This document shows positions 1 to 11,897 of a stretch of 64,000 nucleotides of DNA, piece by piece. The notes under the pieces are model-generated. The model ran no database searches. It saw nothing but the letters and a program-made list of their open reading frames with translations, and was not told the DNA's origin. The translations under genes were made by a program, and so were the position numbers. Position 1 is the stretch's first letter. Each line of letters begins with the position of its first letter. The stretch comes from Berberis thunbergii (Eukaryota; Streptophyta; Magnoliopsida; Ranunculales; Berberidaceae): the NCBI GenBank assembly GCA_003290165.1, contig QNQO01000531.1, forward strand, positions 496,001 through 560,000, read 5' to 3'.

Positions 1-480
1 TGAATTTTTATTTTATTATATTTAATTATATTAAATTTAGTTTGATTTTATTCCTTTATTTGTTGTAAACTATGATTTGCATCTCCACGTCAACAAGGCT
101 CCTAAAAGGGCTAAAAAAACAAGGCTCCATAGACTCGTTGCGAGGTTGGAGACTTGTGCAACAATTTGAGCTTTCATATTTACTTTGTGATAAAATTCCG
201 ATATTTACTCGTTCTAATTTTTGCTTCAAGATCTAATCAAACGACAAGAAAAAAAAATCATTTCCTTTTTCTATCCTCTACTATTTGGATCTCACACATT
301 TGAGATTGGGTTATTGTTGCCAATGGAGTACCAGTTTTGTGATATGCATGTGGCAGATGGAATCACAGGTATAGGTTTGAACCATGCCGACGGCATGTGG
401 GGTAGGAGGGGTTAAGGGATAAAACTAAAATATATATATTCAATTCAAAGTTTGTCTTATAATATATTAGGCGTACAAAT
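1..480. other. Flank without recognisable gene
   Basis: AT-rich sequence. I see no coding similarity, RNA gene or terminal repeats here. A 64-codon open frame at 221-415 shows no motif and is treated as chance. Confidence 0.5.
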
Positions 481-487
481 GCATAAT

Positions 488-547
488 GTCAGGATGGTCG
501 AGTGGTCTAAGGCGCCAGACTCAAGTTCTCAAGTCCCACTTCTGACA
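488..547 (+). pseudogene. Internally deleted nuclear tRNA-Leu(CAA) pseudogene
   Basis: The segment begins GTCAGGATGGTCGAGTGG, which gives the acceptor 5' strand, D arm and A box of a plant nuclear tRNA-Leu. It continues through the anticodon arm (CCAGACTCAAG, anticodon CAA) and ends with the T-arm 3' side and acceptor strand (CCCACTTCTGAC). The length is about 60 nt against roughly 83 for the family. The variable arm and the 5' half of the T arm are gone, apparently by deletion between two GTTC-like words. The start does not match the chloroplast tRNA-Leu(CAA), so I infer a nuclear origin. It cannot fold into a normal tRNA, and the B box is lost. Confidence 0.8.
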
Positions 548-587
548 ATTTTTATTCTACATTATTTAGTTTTCAATTTTTTTTTAT

Positions 588-1074
588 TCTCTTATGGTTC
601 AACAATGTTACCTCGTAGGATTGAATTCTCTTATGGTTCAGCGATGTTACCTTGTAGGATTGTGAGATTCTTATTCATTCTTCTGATCTACATTGATCCA
701 AAGTTAGTGACAAAGGAAGGCTTTTTTTTATGGTGATTGTGTGAAGAGGCTACTATGAAGATAAACACATCATAGAGTGAATAGCAAAAAAGGGAGGAAA
801 AATAATATCCTTTTTTTAGCTCTTGAAAATTATACAGTTTTTATGAAATGAGCATTCAAATACCATTTTAGACATATTTCAGGGTACCTTCATAATCTCT
901 GACAATCATCTAGTTGATTATAAATGAGATGTAATCGTGCAAGTATCACTTGATGAATGTAATCAAACTAGCTAAAATTGGATATCAGTTTGGATTTTGT
1001 TACCTTTTTTTAGCCCTTGAAAATATATTGTGGTTATATCGTTCTATGAAAATGAGCATTCAAATACCACTTTA
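588..1074. repeat. Local repeat, first part (resumes at 38949-39335)
   Basis: Block A (588-808) carries two near-identical halves starting CTCTTATGGTTCA and recurs at about 39161-39335. Block B (809-1005) recurs as 1006-1074 joined to 38949-39160; shared words include GACAATCATCTAGTTGATTA and GTGCAAGT. All copies are direct. The second B copy was cut by the LINE, whose TSD is its last 12 bases here. These blocks are therefore the local sequence between the tRNA pseudogene and the ALDH 3' end. Confidence 0.75.
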
Positions 1075-1445
1075 CTATTGTAGACTGGCAAAAGAGTTGT
1101 GATTGAGGTGCATATCATGGATTTGCTTGCCAACTTTCCTCTTAACTTGTCTGGTGACTTCCACCCACTCCCCGTCCTTGTTGTTTTAGTAGCATTTAGC
1201 TTACCGCCACATTTATTTCTTTGAGCCATTCTGTTTTCAAACTTCCTTCCGTTCATCATTTTATCTTTTTGTTGTTGAACTTTCTCATGAACATCCTCCA
1301 TACATTTTCCTTTATCATGCAACAATTAGGGTGTAATAACGGTCTCCATGGGTATTCTGTGATCACCTCATCAAGCTTCCCTCCCTTTCTACCAATGTCA
1401 AGCATAATCTTATTGGGGAGATCCTTGGTTGCTTTTACTTCTACA
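1075..1445 (-). pseudogene. LINE ORF1, C-terminal part (DUF4283/zf-CCHC_4), inverted
   Basis: The minus-strand frame contains VEVKATKDLPNKIMLDIG and EYPWRPLLHPNC. This is the end of a DUF4283 domain and the degenerate start of a zf-CCHC_4 knuckle of plant L1 ORF1, the RNA-binding protein of the element. It follows directly, in frame, from the 13298-13600 piece once the Athila insertion is removed. The second knuckle cysteines are not evident. It lies antiparallel to ORF2 of the same LINE. Confidence 0.75.
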
Positions 1446-2718
1446 TGATAAACATACAAATGAAAAATTTTATGCTCCTAAATATACAATTGCTAAGTCC
1501 AATTATCTAATAAAAATATCTCATTATGTATACTTAAGTTCAACAAGTAGAAAGATCACTAGAAGTTTACATATGCATTATCAAAGATCAATGATTTTCA
1601 AACCCAAGACCCACGAAGTCAAGCCCACCAGACACCACCATCTACGGATCTCGAGAAAATCAACATGAAGATTTGGAAATCCACATGGTCAACTTTATCA
1701 TAGCAAAAAAATCTCTACAAACTCTAAAAGTGTTAAGTTAAACTCCATTATCCATTCTCACATTTTTTACTCCATCACTTTTACACTCTTACACTCTTTC
1801 TTATTCCACTCCAACACTCTACCTTCCACCCCATTATCCCTACACATAAATCTCACGCTTCTTCACCTATAAATACCCCATGCTTGAAGTTCATTGGAGA
1901 CACACTTTTGGAGGAAAGAAATAAGTAGAGTTTGAAATTGAGATATTGTAAGATTTTAGTTTCTCTTAGTTGTTTTAGTAGTTTTGTTTAACACCATGAG
2001 TGTCTTAAGGTCTACCGTGAGTGGTTAAACTACACCTTAGGGTGTGAGTGAGCCCCATGGGAGGATGATCCCAAAATGGTCCTCTTAAGCGATATCTTTC
2101 CATTTCCATGTATTAGAGAAATATTGTTGGTTACATTGACTTTGTAAGTTGGTTATGTCATGAATCAATGAAGTAAATTAGATGTCTTGTGTTTCATATT
2201 TGAATTCAATTCATGCTTTCATCTTCTATTTTTCAAGCTCAAAGTTATATAATTTTCTATCCACACATTTCTCTAACAAGCCATAAGCTTTTATGTTTGT
2301 ATATTATTAGTCTAAGCTTCATCATGATTTGTTAGATATTAGGTGTTTCATCTACTGGATGAATTATTTTTATGCTTTAAAATCTTATTTGATGCTTATC
2401 TTAGTAGTATAAATTAGGCTTGGAACAAGTTGCTCACATTGTTCTACCTTCCATCCTAAGGTGAGACGAGATTCTACCTTAAGATGTACTAGTGAAATAG
2501 GAACGGTTGAACTCAAGAGTGGCCAAGGGGAGTTATTAATCCATGGTGGTGATCCAAAAGCCCTAAGATCTTAATTTGTCTAACTAAGTTAAGTATCATG
2601 AGTTGATTTACAAAATTGGTTTTAAAAAATTAGCTCTTCTTGTGGGATTTGACTCGTGTTTGTCGGTTTCTAATTCAATGGACAATCGTGTATTTGCGGA
2701 AAGATTTGAGATCAATCA
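1446..2718 (+). repeat. Athila 5' LTR
   Basis: Starts TGATAAACATAC and ends GATCAATCA, and aligns throughout with 11898-13292. A promoter-like CTATAAATACC lies near 1868. The copy lacks a stretch of about 60 bases near its start and another near its 3' third that are present in the 3' LTR. Confidence 0.85.
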
Positions 2719-2724
2719 ACTTTT

Positions 2725-2742
2725 TGGCGACGTTGCCGGAGA
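2725..2742 (+). promoter_or_regulatory. Primer-binding site, tRNA-Asp type
   Basis: TGGCGACGTTGCCGGAGA lies six bases after the LTR. It matches the TGGCGCCGTTGCCGGGGA site complementary to the plant tRNA-Asp 3' end, with two or three changes. This primer is used by Athila-type elements. Confidence 0.75.
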
Positions 2743-4560
2743 GCAATGGAATTTTTTTTTCTTCTGAAAATAGACTTTTGATGTTTATCACTAGTTTAAT
2801 TTAGGCTCATTTTCATAGTTTAGTTGCATTTGCATTATTTTAATAACATTTGTAGTCTGAAAACTCTGAAACATCTTCATGTTTGCATTTTTTTAGTATC
2901 TAATGTTTGCTGATTTATTTTTTCATTTTTTTTATGATCTAAGTTTCATAGACATCTTTCCATTTGTTCATTGGATTAAAGGTTAGTGAGAAACGAATTT
3001 ATGAAGTTGGACTGTTTGTGCTGAAATTTGAATGCAGCAGATGATTGATGTTTGAATGCAAGTTTTTACTAATTGAGAATTATGTTTTGTGTGTTTCCAA
3101 ACTCTATCATGTTCTAAATCTTGTCTAGTTTCTAGATCAAGTTTTGGATTGAAATTTGGATAACTGGTTGAAATGTAATTGGATTTCTCATAACAACTAT
3201 GCAGTCTGGACAATGTACTATTTTTTTGAGTTCATTTCAACTTTCCATAACTTTTAGGCAGCCAAATGATTTTTTAGAAGTTTTCTGAGAAAACTTTGGA
3301 TTGTTATTAATACATATCAATTTGTAGATTTGAATTTGATGAAGTATTGAGCTATGGATGATTTGTCAAAGACAATGTGTCAGTTCTGAAAATATTTTTG
3401 GTTTTCATTGGCTTGTGTTTTTTTACTAGTTGCTAATTTCATGGGCTACCAATCATTTTCGAAAGCAAAATTTTCAGGTTATATACAAAGGAACACTTGA
3501 CAAAGAGTTTTGGTGAACTTAGTGAACAATGGAAAACACTTGGATCATAATTATGACATTTTTTTATAGTGATTGTGAGGACTTTAAGTTGTAATAATTA
3601 AAACAGAGTCTAAGATACAACTGAAAGTCAAGGGAAGTAAAAGCTTTTAAGAAAAAAGAAATCAAACCTCTTGGCTTACTGCGTTGGGTACTCCCCAAAA
3701 CGACTGAAGTGTAGGAGACACTGCATCTAGGTTGACTCAACTGATTCAACCCCAATCTCTGAGTGGGAATTAACTTTCTTAACCCATTTTGAATCCCTTG
3801 CAAGAAGTGTTTATGTGGACTACTTTTGGGTATTTATATTTTTGCAACATTTTGAACTATGCTAAAATACATAAAACGAACGTGGCTATTTGCAATTGAG
3901 TGAGATTTGATTACCCACCTCATAATTCTAATTCATTCAAACTTGGTCAAATTTACTAAAATGAACTCAGATAATTAAAGCCAATAAAACGATATTCATA
4001 GGACCTTACAAAAGAATAGACTGTGTCGAACTCTTTCAAAGGAAGGCTGCTCTAGTGCCAATTGATATGGGCCTGTAAATACCAGTGTAACTACACCATT
4101 TCTTACCTTTTCACCTTGAGAGTGGTGCTTTAACAGAGTTTTATACAAGTATAATCTTATTGTGATTAGGAACACAAGGGTTCTTGAAAGTTTTTAAGTG
4201 GCAACTAATTTCGTGAGAAATATTTAGATCTTAAAGACGCCCTTCAAAGGCTTAGTCAGTTCTAATACACGAAACATAGTAAAATCCAGCTAGAACACAT
4301 ATTTGCCTAGTGTGGTGGTTTAGGGAGTTTTTATGTAATAAACTACCCGTTACTTACAAGACATATGGGAAAATTTAATTAGGGTGAGAATTGATTTTTG
4401 AGGCGCTGAAAATCATTATCCACTTCAATTAGATTGTGTTTTAAAATTAATTGTTCCTTTCACTTGATTGAAGATAATCAATTTATTCTGTGCTAGACAC
4501 GTACCAAGGACTTGTTTGTGCATCATCTTCTAAGTAAATTTGCTTTTAGTTTAGGTTCCC
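2743..4560 (+). other. Athila untranslated leader
   Basis: AT-rich leader between the primer site and gag. No coding similarity is seen on either strand. Long leaders are normal for this lineage. Confidence 0.55.
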
Positions 4561-4582
4561 ATTTGAGAGTTATGATTGTTGT

Positions 4583-6496
4583 ATGAGCGTTTGGTCCCAG
4601 GACCATACTCAATGCTTGACTTACATTGATAGACCATTTAGTCCATTTGGGAGTGTTTCTTCATTGTTTGAAGTAAAAAATCCAATGGTGGATCACGAGA
4701 ACGAACAACCTAGATTTGAAGATAGGGAAAACCAAGTAAATGCTGGTGGTAGAACTATTCGAGAGTATTTTGCCCCATTCTACGGCTTTGGGTAAAACAT
4801 AATCTTCATTGATCTCGTTATTACCTACATTCTACGGCTTTGGGTTAGAGAGAGAATCTTTATTCTCACATCAATGAATTTTTGACAATTTGTCACACAT
4901 TCAAGTTTCAAAACTTCAGTAAAGATTCTGTTAGGCTTCATCTGTTTCCTTTTTTCTCTTAAGGAAATGGCTAAGACATGGTTAGACTCGTTACCCTTTA
5001 GATCCACAACTCAATGGGAACAATTGAAGTTAAAGTTCATCAACAAATACTTCCCAATGTCAAAAACATTCCTTTCATAATAAAATTCAAGATTTTAGGC
5101 AAATAAATGATGAACAATTTTACGAGGCATGGGAGAGATTCACAGATTTGTTGCTTAGATGCCCTCATCGCATGTTTTAGAGTTGGAGGTTGGTACAATT
5201 ATTTTACAATGGCTTAACCCAAAGTAATTGTAACATGATTGAATCAATGAATGGAGGAAGCCTTTTGAGTTTGGGTGATGAAGAGGCTTATCGATTATTT
5301 GAGAAGTTGTCTGAAAATTCTCAACAATGAGATTTTGCTAGGAGGGGTCACACTACTAAAAAGGGAGGCCTTTACGAGGTGAAGGAAGAGTTAGATGTCC
5401 AAATCCAACTAGAAAATATGAAGAAACAAATCCAAACTCTATATATGGCTCAAGCAAAAATAGCTGAGGTTCTTCAACAAGTCATGAAGGTCTCAAGTAT
5501 TGAACCTAACACCTTTTCTTGCACCATTTGCACAAAACTAATACATACGACCCATTCATGTCCCATATTTTATCCCGAAAAGTTAATTGGGGAAGAGCAC
5601 GCCTAAGTCATCCACACCTTTAAAAGAACAAACCCATTCAGTGAAATATTCAATTCTGGTTGGAGAAACCATCCAAATTTTGCATGGAGGCAAAATCAAC
5701 CTCAAGTTCATGGAAAACATCAATCCTATAGGGCACCAAACCAATTCCACTCTCAGAGACAACAACCTTCCAGTATCCCATACTACAGCAATAAATTTAT
5801 TGCCCCACAACCAAGTCAATATTTTGTACAAGAAATGCTGGAACAAATGATCCAAGCCCAAAACATGGCTACTCAAGCCACCAATCAAGCCATAGCCAAA
5901 CTGGGGGAACAACTGAGTCAGTTAGTAACTCTTGTGGGTGATATAGAAAAATTAAAGGAAAATTTCCTAGCCAACCAGTACTCAATCCTAGGGGGCAATG
6001 TGTGTCACAATCACTTCAACAACAATATCTCAAAAGTCAATTTGAAATAAGAACTTGTACAAACCAAGATATCCACCATGAGGAAGTCAAGTCCATTGCC
6101 ATGTTGAGAAGTGGTAAGAAAGTCGACAATAAGGTCGCCTTACCAAAGGAGACTGAACCAGATCAGTCTCAAGAAAAGGAAAAAGAGACCCAAGGGTCCA
6201 AGAGTCCACCACTTGAGAACATGATTCCCAAGAATAACCAAGAACCACAACTAATAAAATCCTTCCTTTCAAAAGCTCCATACCTTGAGAGACTCGTGCC
6301 ACCAAAAAAGGGCCCTTTGAATGTTGACATCTTAGAAGTGTTTAAGCAAGTGAATATCAACATACCCTTCTTAGAGGCCATTAAGAAAATACCTTCTTAT
6401 GCCAAGTTTCTCAAAGTTCTTTGCACTATGAAAAGGAAAACCAATGTTCCCAGGCAAGCATTCTTAGCTAAACAATCATCCTCTTATATCCAATAG
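4583..6496 (+). pseudogene. Athila gag remnant
   Basis: Broken capsid-like polyprotein. REYFAPFYGFG near 4760 resembles the gag N-terminal region. The retrotransposon gag core follows in several frames: AKTWLDSLPFRSTTQWEQL near 4970, then EAWERFTDLLLRCPH near 5125, then YNGLTQSNCNMI near 5200. A coiled, Gln-rich linker runs through 5835-6050, and a polar C-terminal section with MLRSGKKVDNK is at 6100-6130. At least three frameshifts or stops separate these blocks. The product would assemble virus-like particles in the cytoplasm. Confidence 0.75.
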
Positions 6497-6499
6497 AAA

Positions 6500-6990
6500 G
6501 TCGCTGCCAGATACAAATGTCCTACAATTGCCCTAAGGATAAGAAATAATGAGATCAAACAAGCTTTTTTAGATCTAGGAGCCAGTGTCAACTTGGTGCC
6601 CTTTTCAGTATCCAAGTCCTTAGGTATAGAGGAGTTAAATCCTACCTCCATCACGCTCCAGTTCGATGATAGGTCGCTCTAAATTTCAAAGGGAATTGTT
6701 GAAGATGTTCTTGTTGAGGTTGATAAGTTATACTTCCTAGTTGACTTTGTTGTGTTGGACACTAAACCGGTGGTGAATGCCAAAAACCAAATCACTGTCA
6801 TTTTTGGTCGCCCATTTTTAGCAATATCAAATGCAATCATTCATTGCAACAATGGTATCATGAAGTTGTCCTTTGGCAATATGACACTTGAGCTTGAGGT
6901 ATTCCATAGTGTCCGACACCTAGTTGATGAAGAATGTCGGGAGGAAGTGAACATGATAGGAAACCTCAGTGAAATGTTTTTTTAGACAAT
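6500..6990 (+). pseudogene. Athila aspartic protease remnant
   Basis: The reading frame gives FLDLGASVNLVPFSVSKSLG, whose DLGA corresponds to the active-site D-[ST]-G motif. GIVEDVLVEVDKLYFLVDF and IFGRPFLAISNAIIHCNNG follow, typical of the Athila protease fold. One in-frame stop (near 6680) interrupts it. The enzyme would process the Gag-Pol polyprotein. Confidence 0.75.
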
Positions 6991-7192
6991 GCTATCGTGA
7001 CCCATTGGAGGAATGTTTAGCCCATTTTGGTTTGGACATCGATGAGAAAAATAATAGAGAAGTCAATTCATTATTTGACTTTGTACCTTTACTTGACACC
7101 AGTACTTGGAAACTAAAGGTAGAACCGTTACCCATTGGGAACAAGCCACAAACTCCTTCATTAGTTGAGCCACCGAAGCTAGAACTCAACCA

Positions 7193-8700
7193 TTGCCCAA
7201 CCATTTGAAATACATTTTCTTAGAAGACACTAATACCTTGCCTATCATAATTTCTACTCACTTAGATAAAAAACATGAAAGTAAGTTGTTCCAAAAGCAC
7301 AAAAGGGCAATTGATTGGTTAGACATCAAGGGAATCAGTCATTCAATAGTGATGCATAAAATTCACCTTGAAGATAATGCAAAAACCTCTAGAGAGCCAC
7401 AAAAAAGATTGAACCACGTAATGAAGGAAATTGTGCAAGCAGAAGTCATTAAACTTCTAGATGCAGGTATCATATACCCCATATCAGATAGTCAATGGGC
7501 CAGCCCTATTCAGGTTGTTCCTAAGAAATCAGGTATCACTATTGTGAAGAACCGTGCTGATGAGTTGATGCCAACTCGAATCCAAACTGGCTGGCGAGTA
7601 TGTATTGATTATCGAAAGCTAAGGTCTATGACTAGGAAAGACTACTTCCCCCTCCTATTCATCAACCAAATGTTAGAGCGATTGGCTAGTCATGAGTATT
7701 ATTGTTTCCTCGACGGTCACTCTGGCTATAATCAACTCTTAATTGCCCCAGAAGATCAAGAAAAAACCACGTGTACCTATTCGTTTGGCACTTTTGCCTA
7801 TAGTTGGATGCCCTTTGACTTGTGCAATGCACTAGCGACATTTCAACGATGTATGTTGAGTATTTTCTCAGACATGACAAAGAGGTTTCTAGAAGTCTTC
7901 ATGGACGATTTCTCTATTTTTGGTTCTAGCTTTGATCAATGTCTATTTCATCTAACCCTTGTGTTAGAAAGATGTAAGTAAAAAAAAACCTTGTTCTCAA
8001 TTGGGAAAAGTGTCATTTCATGGTAAATGCAGCAATTGTATTAGGCCACATTGTTTCTGAGAAAGGGATTTAAGTAGACAAGGCAAAATTTGATACTATA
8101 GGTAGTCTTCCACCTCCAAAAAATGTCAATGATGTTCGATCATTCCTAGGACATGCTGGCTTTTACCGTCATTTCATCCAAGACTTCAACAAATTGTGAA
8201 GCCCTTGTGCACACTTTTAAGCAAGGATGTCTCATTTGACTTCAATGAAGAATGTTTGACGACATTTGAGCGGTTAAAGTTACAACTTACTTCAACACCC
8301 ATCATTCGACCTTCGGACTGGAGTGCCCTCTTTAAGATAATGCGTGATTCCTTTGATTGTGCCATAGGCACTGTCCTTGGGCAGAGGATAGACAAACATC
8401 CCCATGTGATCCATTATGCTAGTAAGACTCTCGATGGTGCACAAATCAACTACTTCATCACGGAAAAAGAGTTGTTAGCATTCATATTTGCTTTTGATAA
8501 ATTTCGATCATACCTCATAGGATCCAAAATCATTTTCTACTATGTTCATGCAGCTCTTAAATATCTTCTATCTAAAAAGGATGCCAAACCATGTTTGATT
8601 TGATGGATCTTATTACTTCAATAATTTGATCTCAAAATCCGAGATAAGAAAGGCACAAAGAACATTGTCGCGGATCACCTATCTAGGATGATTATAGAAT
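7193..8700 (+). pseudogene. Athila reverse transcriptase and RNase H remnant
   Basis: The pre-RT spacer ends in DTNTLPIIISTHLD. RT follows with SPIQVVPKKSG, WRVCIDYRKL, FLDGHSGYNQ and FMDDFSIFG, the last being the YMDD-box equivalent with both aspartates retained. After a stop near 7979 the frame changes. FLGHAGFYRHFIQDF and the RNase H region (VIHYASKTLDGAQINYFITE) continue to about 8600. Together they would copy element RNA into DNA. Several stops make it inactive. Confidence 0.85.
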
Positions 8701-8939
8701 CTGAGAGATAGTCACTACCCATAACTGAAACATTTCCATGTGAATAATTAATGGTGGTGTCCAAGTCACTTTTGAGGCCTTCATGGTTTGCAGACCTTGT
8801 GAACTATCTTGTTACTGGCCAAGTGCCTGACCATTGGTCAAAACAAGACAAATTCAAATTTTTAGCCTAGGCCAAATATTACTTCTGGGAAGACCCATGC
8901 CTTTTTTAGTATTATTCTGACCAAGCTATTAGGAGATGT

Positions 8940-9660
8940 GTTCTCGAGAGTGATCAATAAAAGATTCTCTCATTTTTCCATGACCACACATGTGGTGACC
9001 ATTTTAGTTCAAAGAAAACCTCTGCAAAGATCTTGCAATGTGGTTTTATTGGCCTACCTTGTTCAGTGATGCCCATCTTTATTGTAAGTCATGTGATCGT
9101 TGCCAACGCTTAGGAAGCATAGGGCGTAGGAACATGATGCCTCTTAACTCTTTACGTATAGTTGAGATATTTGATGTATGGAGGTATAGATTTCATGGGT
9201 CCTCTTCCAAACTCCTATGGCATTGTGTATATTCTTGTGGTAGTAGACTATGTGTGTAAATGGGTGGAAGCAAAGGCATGTCGAACGAATGATCATAAGG
9301 TTGTGATCATTTTTTTAAGGAGATTTTTGCTCGTTTCGGCTCCCCATGTGCTATTATTAGTGACAAAGGGACCCACTTCTATAATCGTGTCTTTAAGAAA
9401 GTAATGAAACATTATTGCATCACCCATAAGGTGGCTACACCTTATCACCCACAAACTAGTGGTCAAGTGGAGGTTTCAAATAGGGAAATCAAACATATCC
9501 TAAAAAAACTGTCAACCCTTCGAGGAAGGACTAGTCTCTCAGATTGACTGATGCTTTATGGGCATACCGCACAACATTCAAAGCCCCTATTGGAATGTCT
9601 CCATATATACCGCTTAGTTTATAACAAAGCTTGCCATCTTCCAGTTGAGCTTGAACACAA
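8940..9660 (+). pseudogene. Athila integrase remnant
   Basis: The HHCC zinc region is visible as DHTCGDHFSSKKT and YCKSCDRCQ. The catalytic core carries [10 protein letters not shown] (first Asp), SDKGTHFYN (second Asp) and PYHPQTSGQVEVSNREIK (Glu). Frame changes occur near 9165 and 9330. The integrase would insert the cDNA into the genome. A degenerate C-terminal segment (VYNKACHLPVELEHKTYWA) continues to about 9680. Confidence 0.82.
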
Positions 9661-10079
9661 AACTTATTGGGCAATTAAGAAGTTGAACTTTGAGCCTCAC
9701 AAGGTTGGAACCCATAGAAAACTCCAACTTTGTGAGTTGGAGGAGATTAGAAATGATGCATATGAGTGTGATAAAAATACAAAAATCGAATTAAGACAAT
9801 CCATGACAAAAATGGTTTTAAGAAAGAATTCAATCCTGACCAACATGTCTTGTTGTATAACTCTCGTTTGCACATCTTTCTTGATAAGTTAAGATCTCGA
9901 TGGTTAGGACCATTTAAAGTTCGAACGGTTTTTCCACATTGAACCATCAAAATTGAGAACATGGAGGATGGTAGTGTTTTCAAAGTAAATGGTCAACGAT
10001 TACAACCATTCATCAAGTACAAGAGTCAAGAAGTGGAGGAAATCCTTTTTGAAGATCTTGTGTATCAGGATTAGGTTAC

Positions 10080-11880
10080 AATCACTTGAGCACCAAGGAG
10101 CTTATGGTAATCCCTTCCCTTTCCTTTTCTTATTGTTTCTCATCAGTTCTTAGTTGACCCACAATTTCTTACTTTAGAACATTGAGGCCAATGTTTGGTT
10201 CACGTTTGGGGTATTTCAAATTCAATGGTTTCTTGTAACATTGGTCATTTAAAAGTAAAGTTTTATTTGTAGTCCGAGTATTTATCTTTGATGAAATTAA
10301 GTTCCATAAACCTCAATGCATAGGAATGAAATAATAGGACCTTAGTCTAGAAGTTTAGTAATTAGTTAATTATAGACAAGAGTGAGTAATACACAATGGC
10401 AAGAAATTTTTTGATACTGCGCATGTAGAGTTGTGCCCTAGCTATTTGATCTTGTTAAAGTTGAAAAGTAGATTGATTTTTTAGAGAACTTATAGAATAT
10501 TAGTTGAGACTTGACCTTGTGAACTTTCTAGCATTTCTTCTTTCTGAAGGTTAAATGCTAAATTCCAAATATCTTGAGTCCATTTTCTCGTTGCGTGATC
10601 TCTATATTTTTCTTATTTTGTCTAATATTGAGAACCAAATCAAAGTTGAATGATTTCACCACAATTCTTTCTGAAGTTTACCCAAGGTATAGAACCCATA
10701 TTAATTTAGGGAAATGAAGATATGTTTTTCTTGTCTAGTTTAAGCCTTGTAGCCTACCCTATTTGTTGTTTACCCTTGGAACCAATTCTAAGCCTGTTAT
10801 ATTGGTTATTTGTTGTTTAGCCTACTAACCACTAATTTCAACCCACTAACACCCAAATGTGTTTACCATTACCCTTGTGCTTTTGAGAAGAGTTTTCAAA
10901 CAAAAGGTATATCACAATCAATTTGTACTCCACAATACCAAAAGTCTACAAAGAGCTTCAATATCAAATATCATCTTGTACATTACTACGATTATTAAAA
11001 AAAGAAAAATAAAAATATAGTTATTTACCATCAACAAGGAAGCTCAAAAGCAATTAAAACAGAAGGAGTTGAGTAACTCATTAGAATTTCAACCTTATGC
11101 TTATCATAGAAGAATTTTAACTTTCTCAAAAGCACCTTCGTTACTCTTGTCCTAAGCCCCATTACAACCTATTCAAAAATCTTATTCTGATCTTTAGAAA
11201 GGTATGGCCGTAATGATGAGGCTAAATTAAGAAAAGTTGTGGTGAATGAAGTCAACATTCTCAATGGATGATAATCTTTCTTGAGATCATATCTTATCAA
11301 CTCTTGATTTTCTATCTTCTACTTAGTATATGAAGTATCTCAAATCCTTATCGTCTTATTCACATACATTGAGAGAAAATAGCCAAATCTCTGAGTGATT
11401 CATTCCGAGCGATTATATTATCTTGTGAGATTTGAAGTCAAAACAATTGTTCTGTAAGTAATCTTGAGATATGTTCATTCTAAACTGAAATCTGTAACAA
11501 ATATGCTAGTAATCGCACTCTTAGTACTAACTTGAATGAAAATCTTTGGCTTATGTGAAATACTTACTAATGTCTATTATCGACTTAATACTAACCCGAT
11601 TGGTAAGAAGACTATGTCCTTTATTCCTTGAGCAATTGGGTAGGAACTCTCTGAGGCAAAATAAATAAAGGATTGCATAAATCTTGGGTAGAGTCTTAAG
11701 TCCTGAGTATCACCGATGTTTGTGGGTATCATCTTTGGAAACCCTTACAAGATTATACTCGTCCACTAGGGGAAACCTAGAAGTTTAAAGGCTTGTTGCA
11801 TATGCTAAATGTAATCGCGAGTCCTATGAAAGTGAGTTAGGTTTTAACATTTATTTTCTTTTGCTTGGGGACTATAAAAA
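10080..11880 (+). other. Athila post-pol region
   Basis: No ORF of note and no env-like product. At about 10181 it has ACATTGAGGCCAATGTTTGG followed by TTTGGGGTA. The same motif occurs in the other gypsy element at about 61497. Just before the 3' LTR, TTTTGCTTGGGGACT resembles the conserved 3' end of this lineage. Confidence 0.55.
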
Positions 11881-11897
11881 TGTAGGTTTAGGAGATT
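11881..11897 (+). promoter_or_regulatory. Athila polypurine tract, degenerate
   Basis: TGTAGGTTTAGGAGATT abuts the 3' LTR start TGATAAGC. It occupies the position of the plus-strand primer but has lost part of its purine run. Confidence 0.5.

Noticed and set aside
452..736. Open frame overlapping the tRNA-Leu remnant
   Set aside because: It reads through the tRNA remnant and a duplicated non-coding block and has no protein motif.
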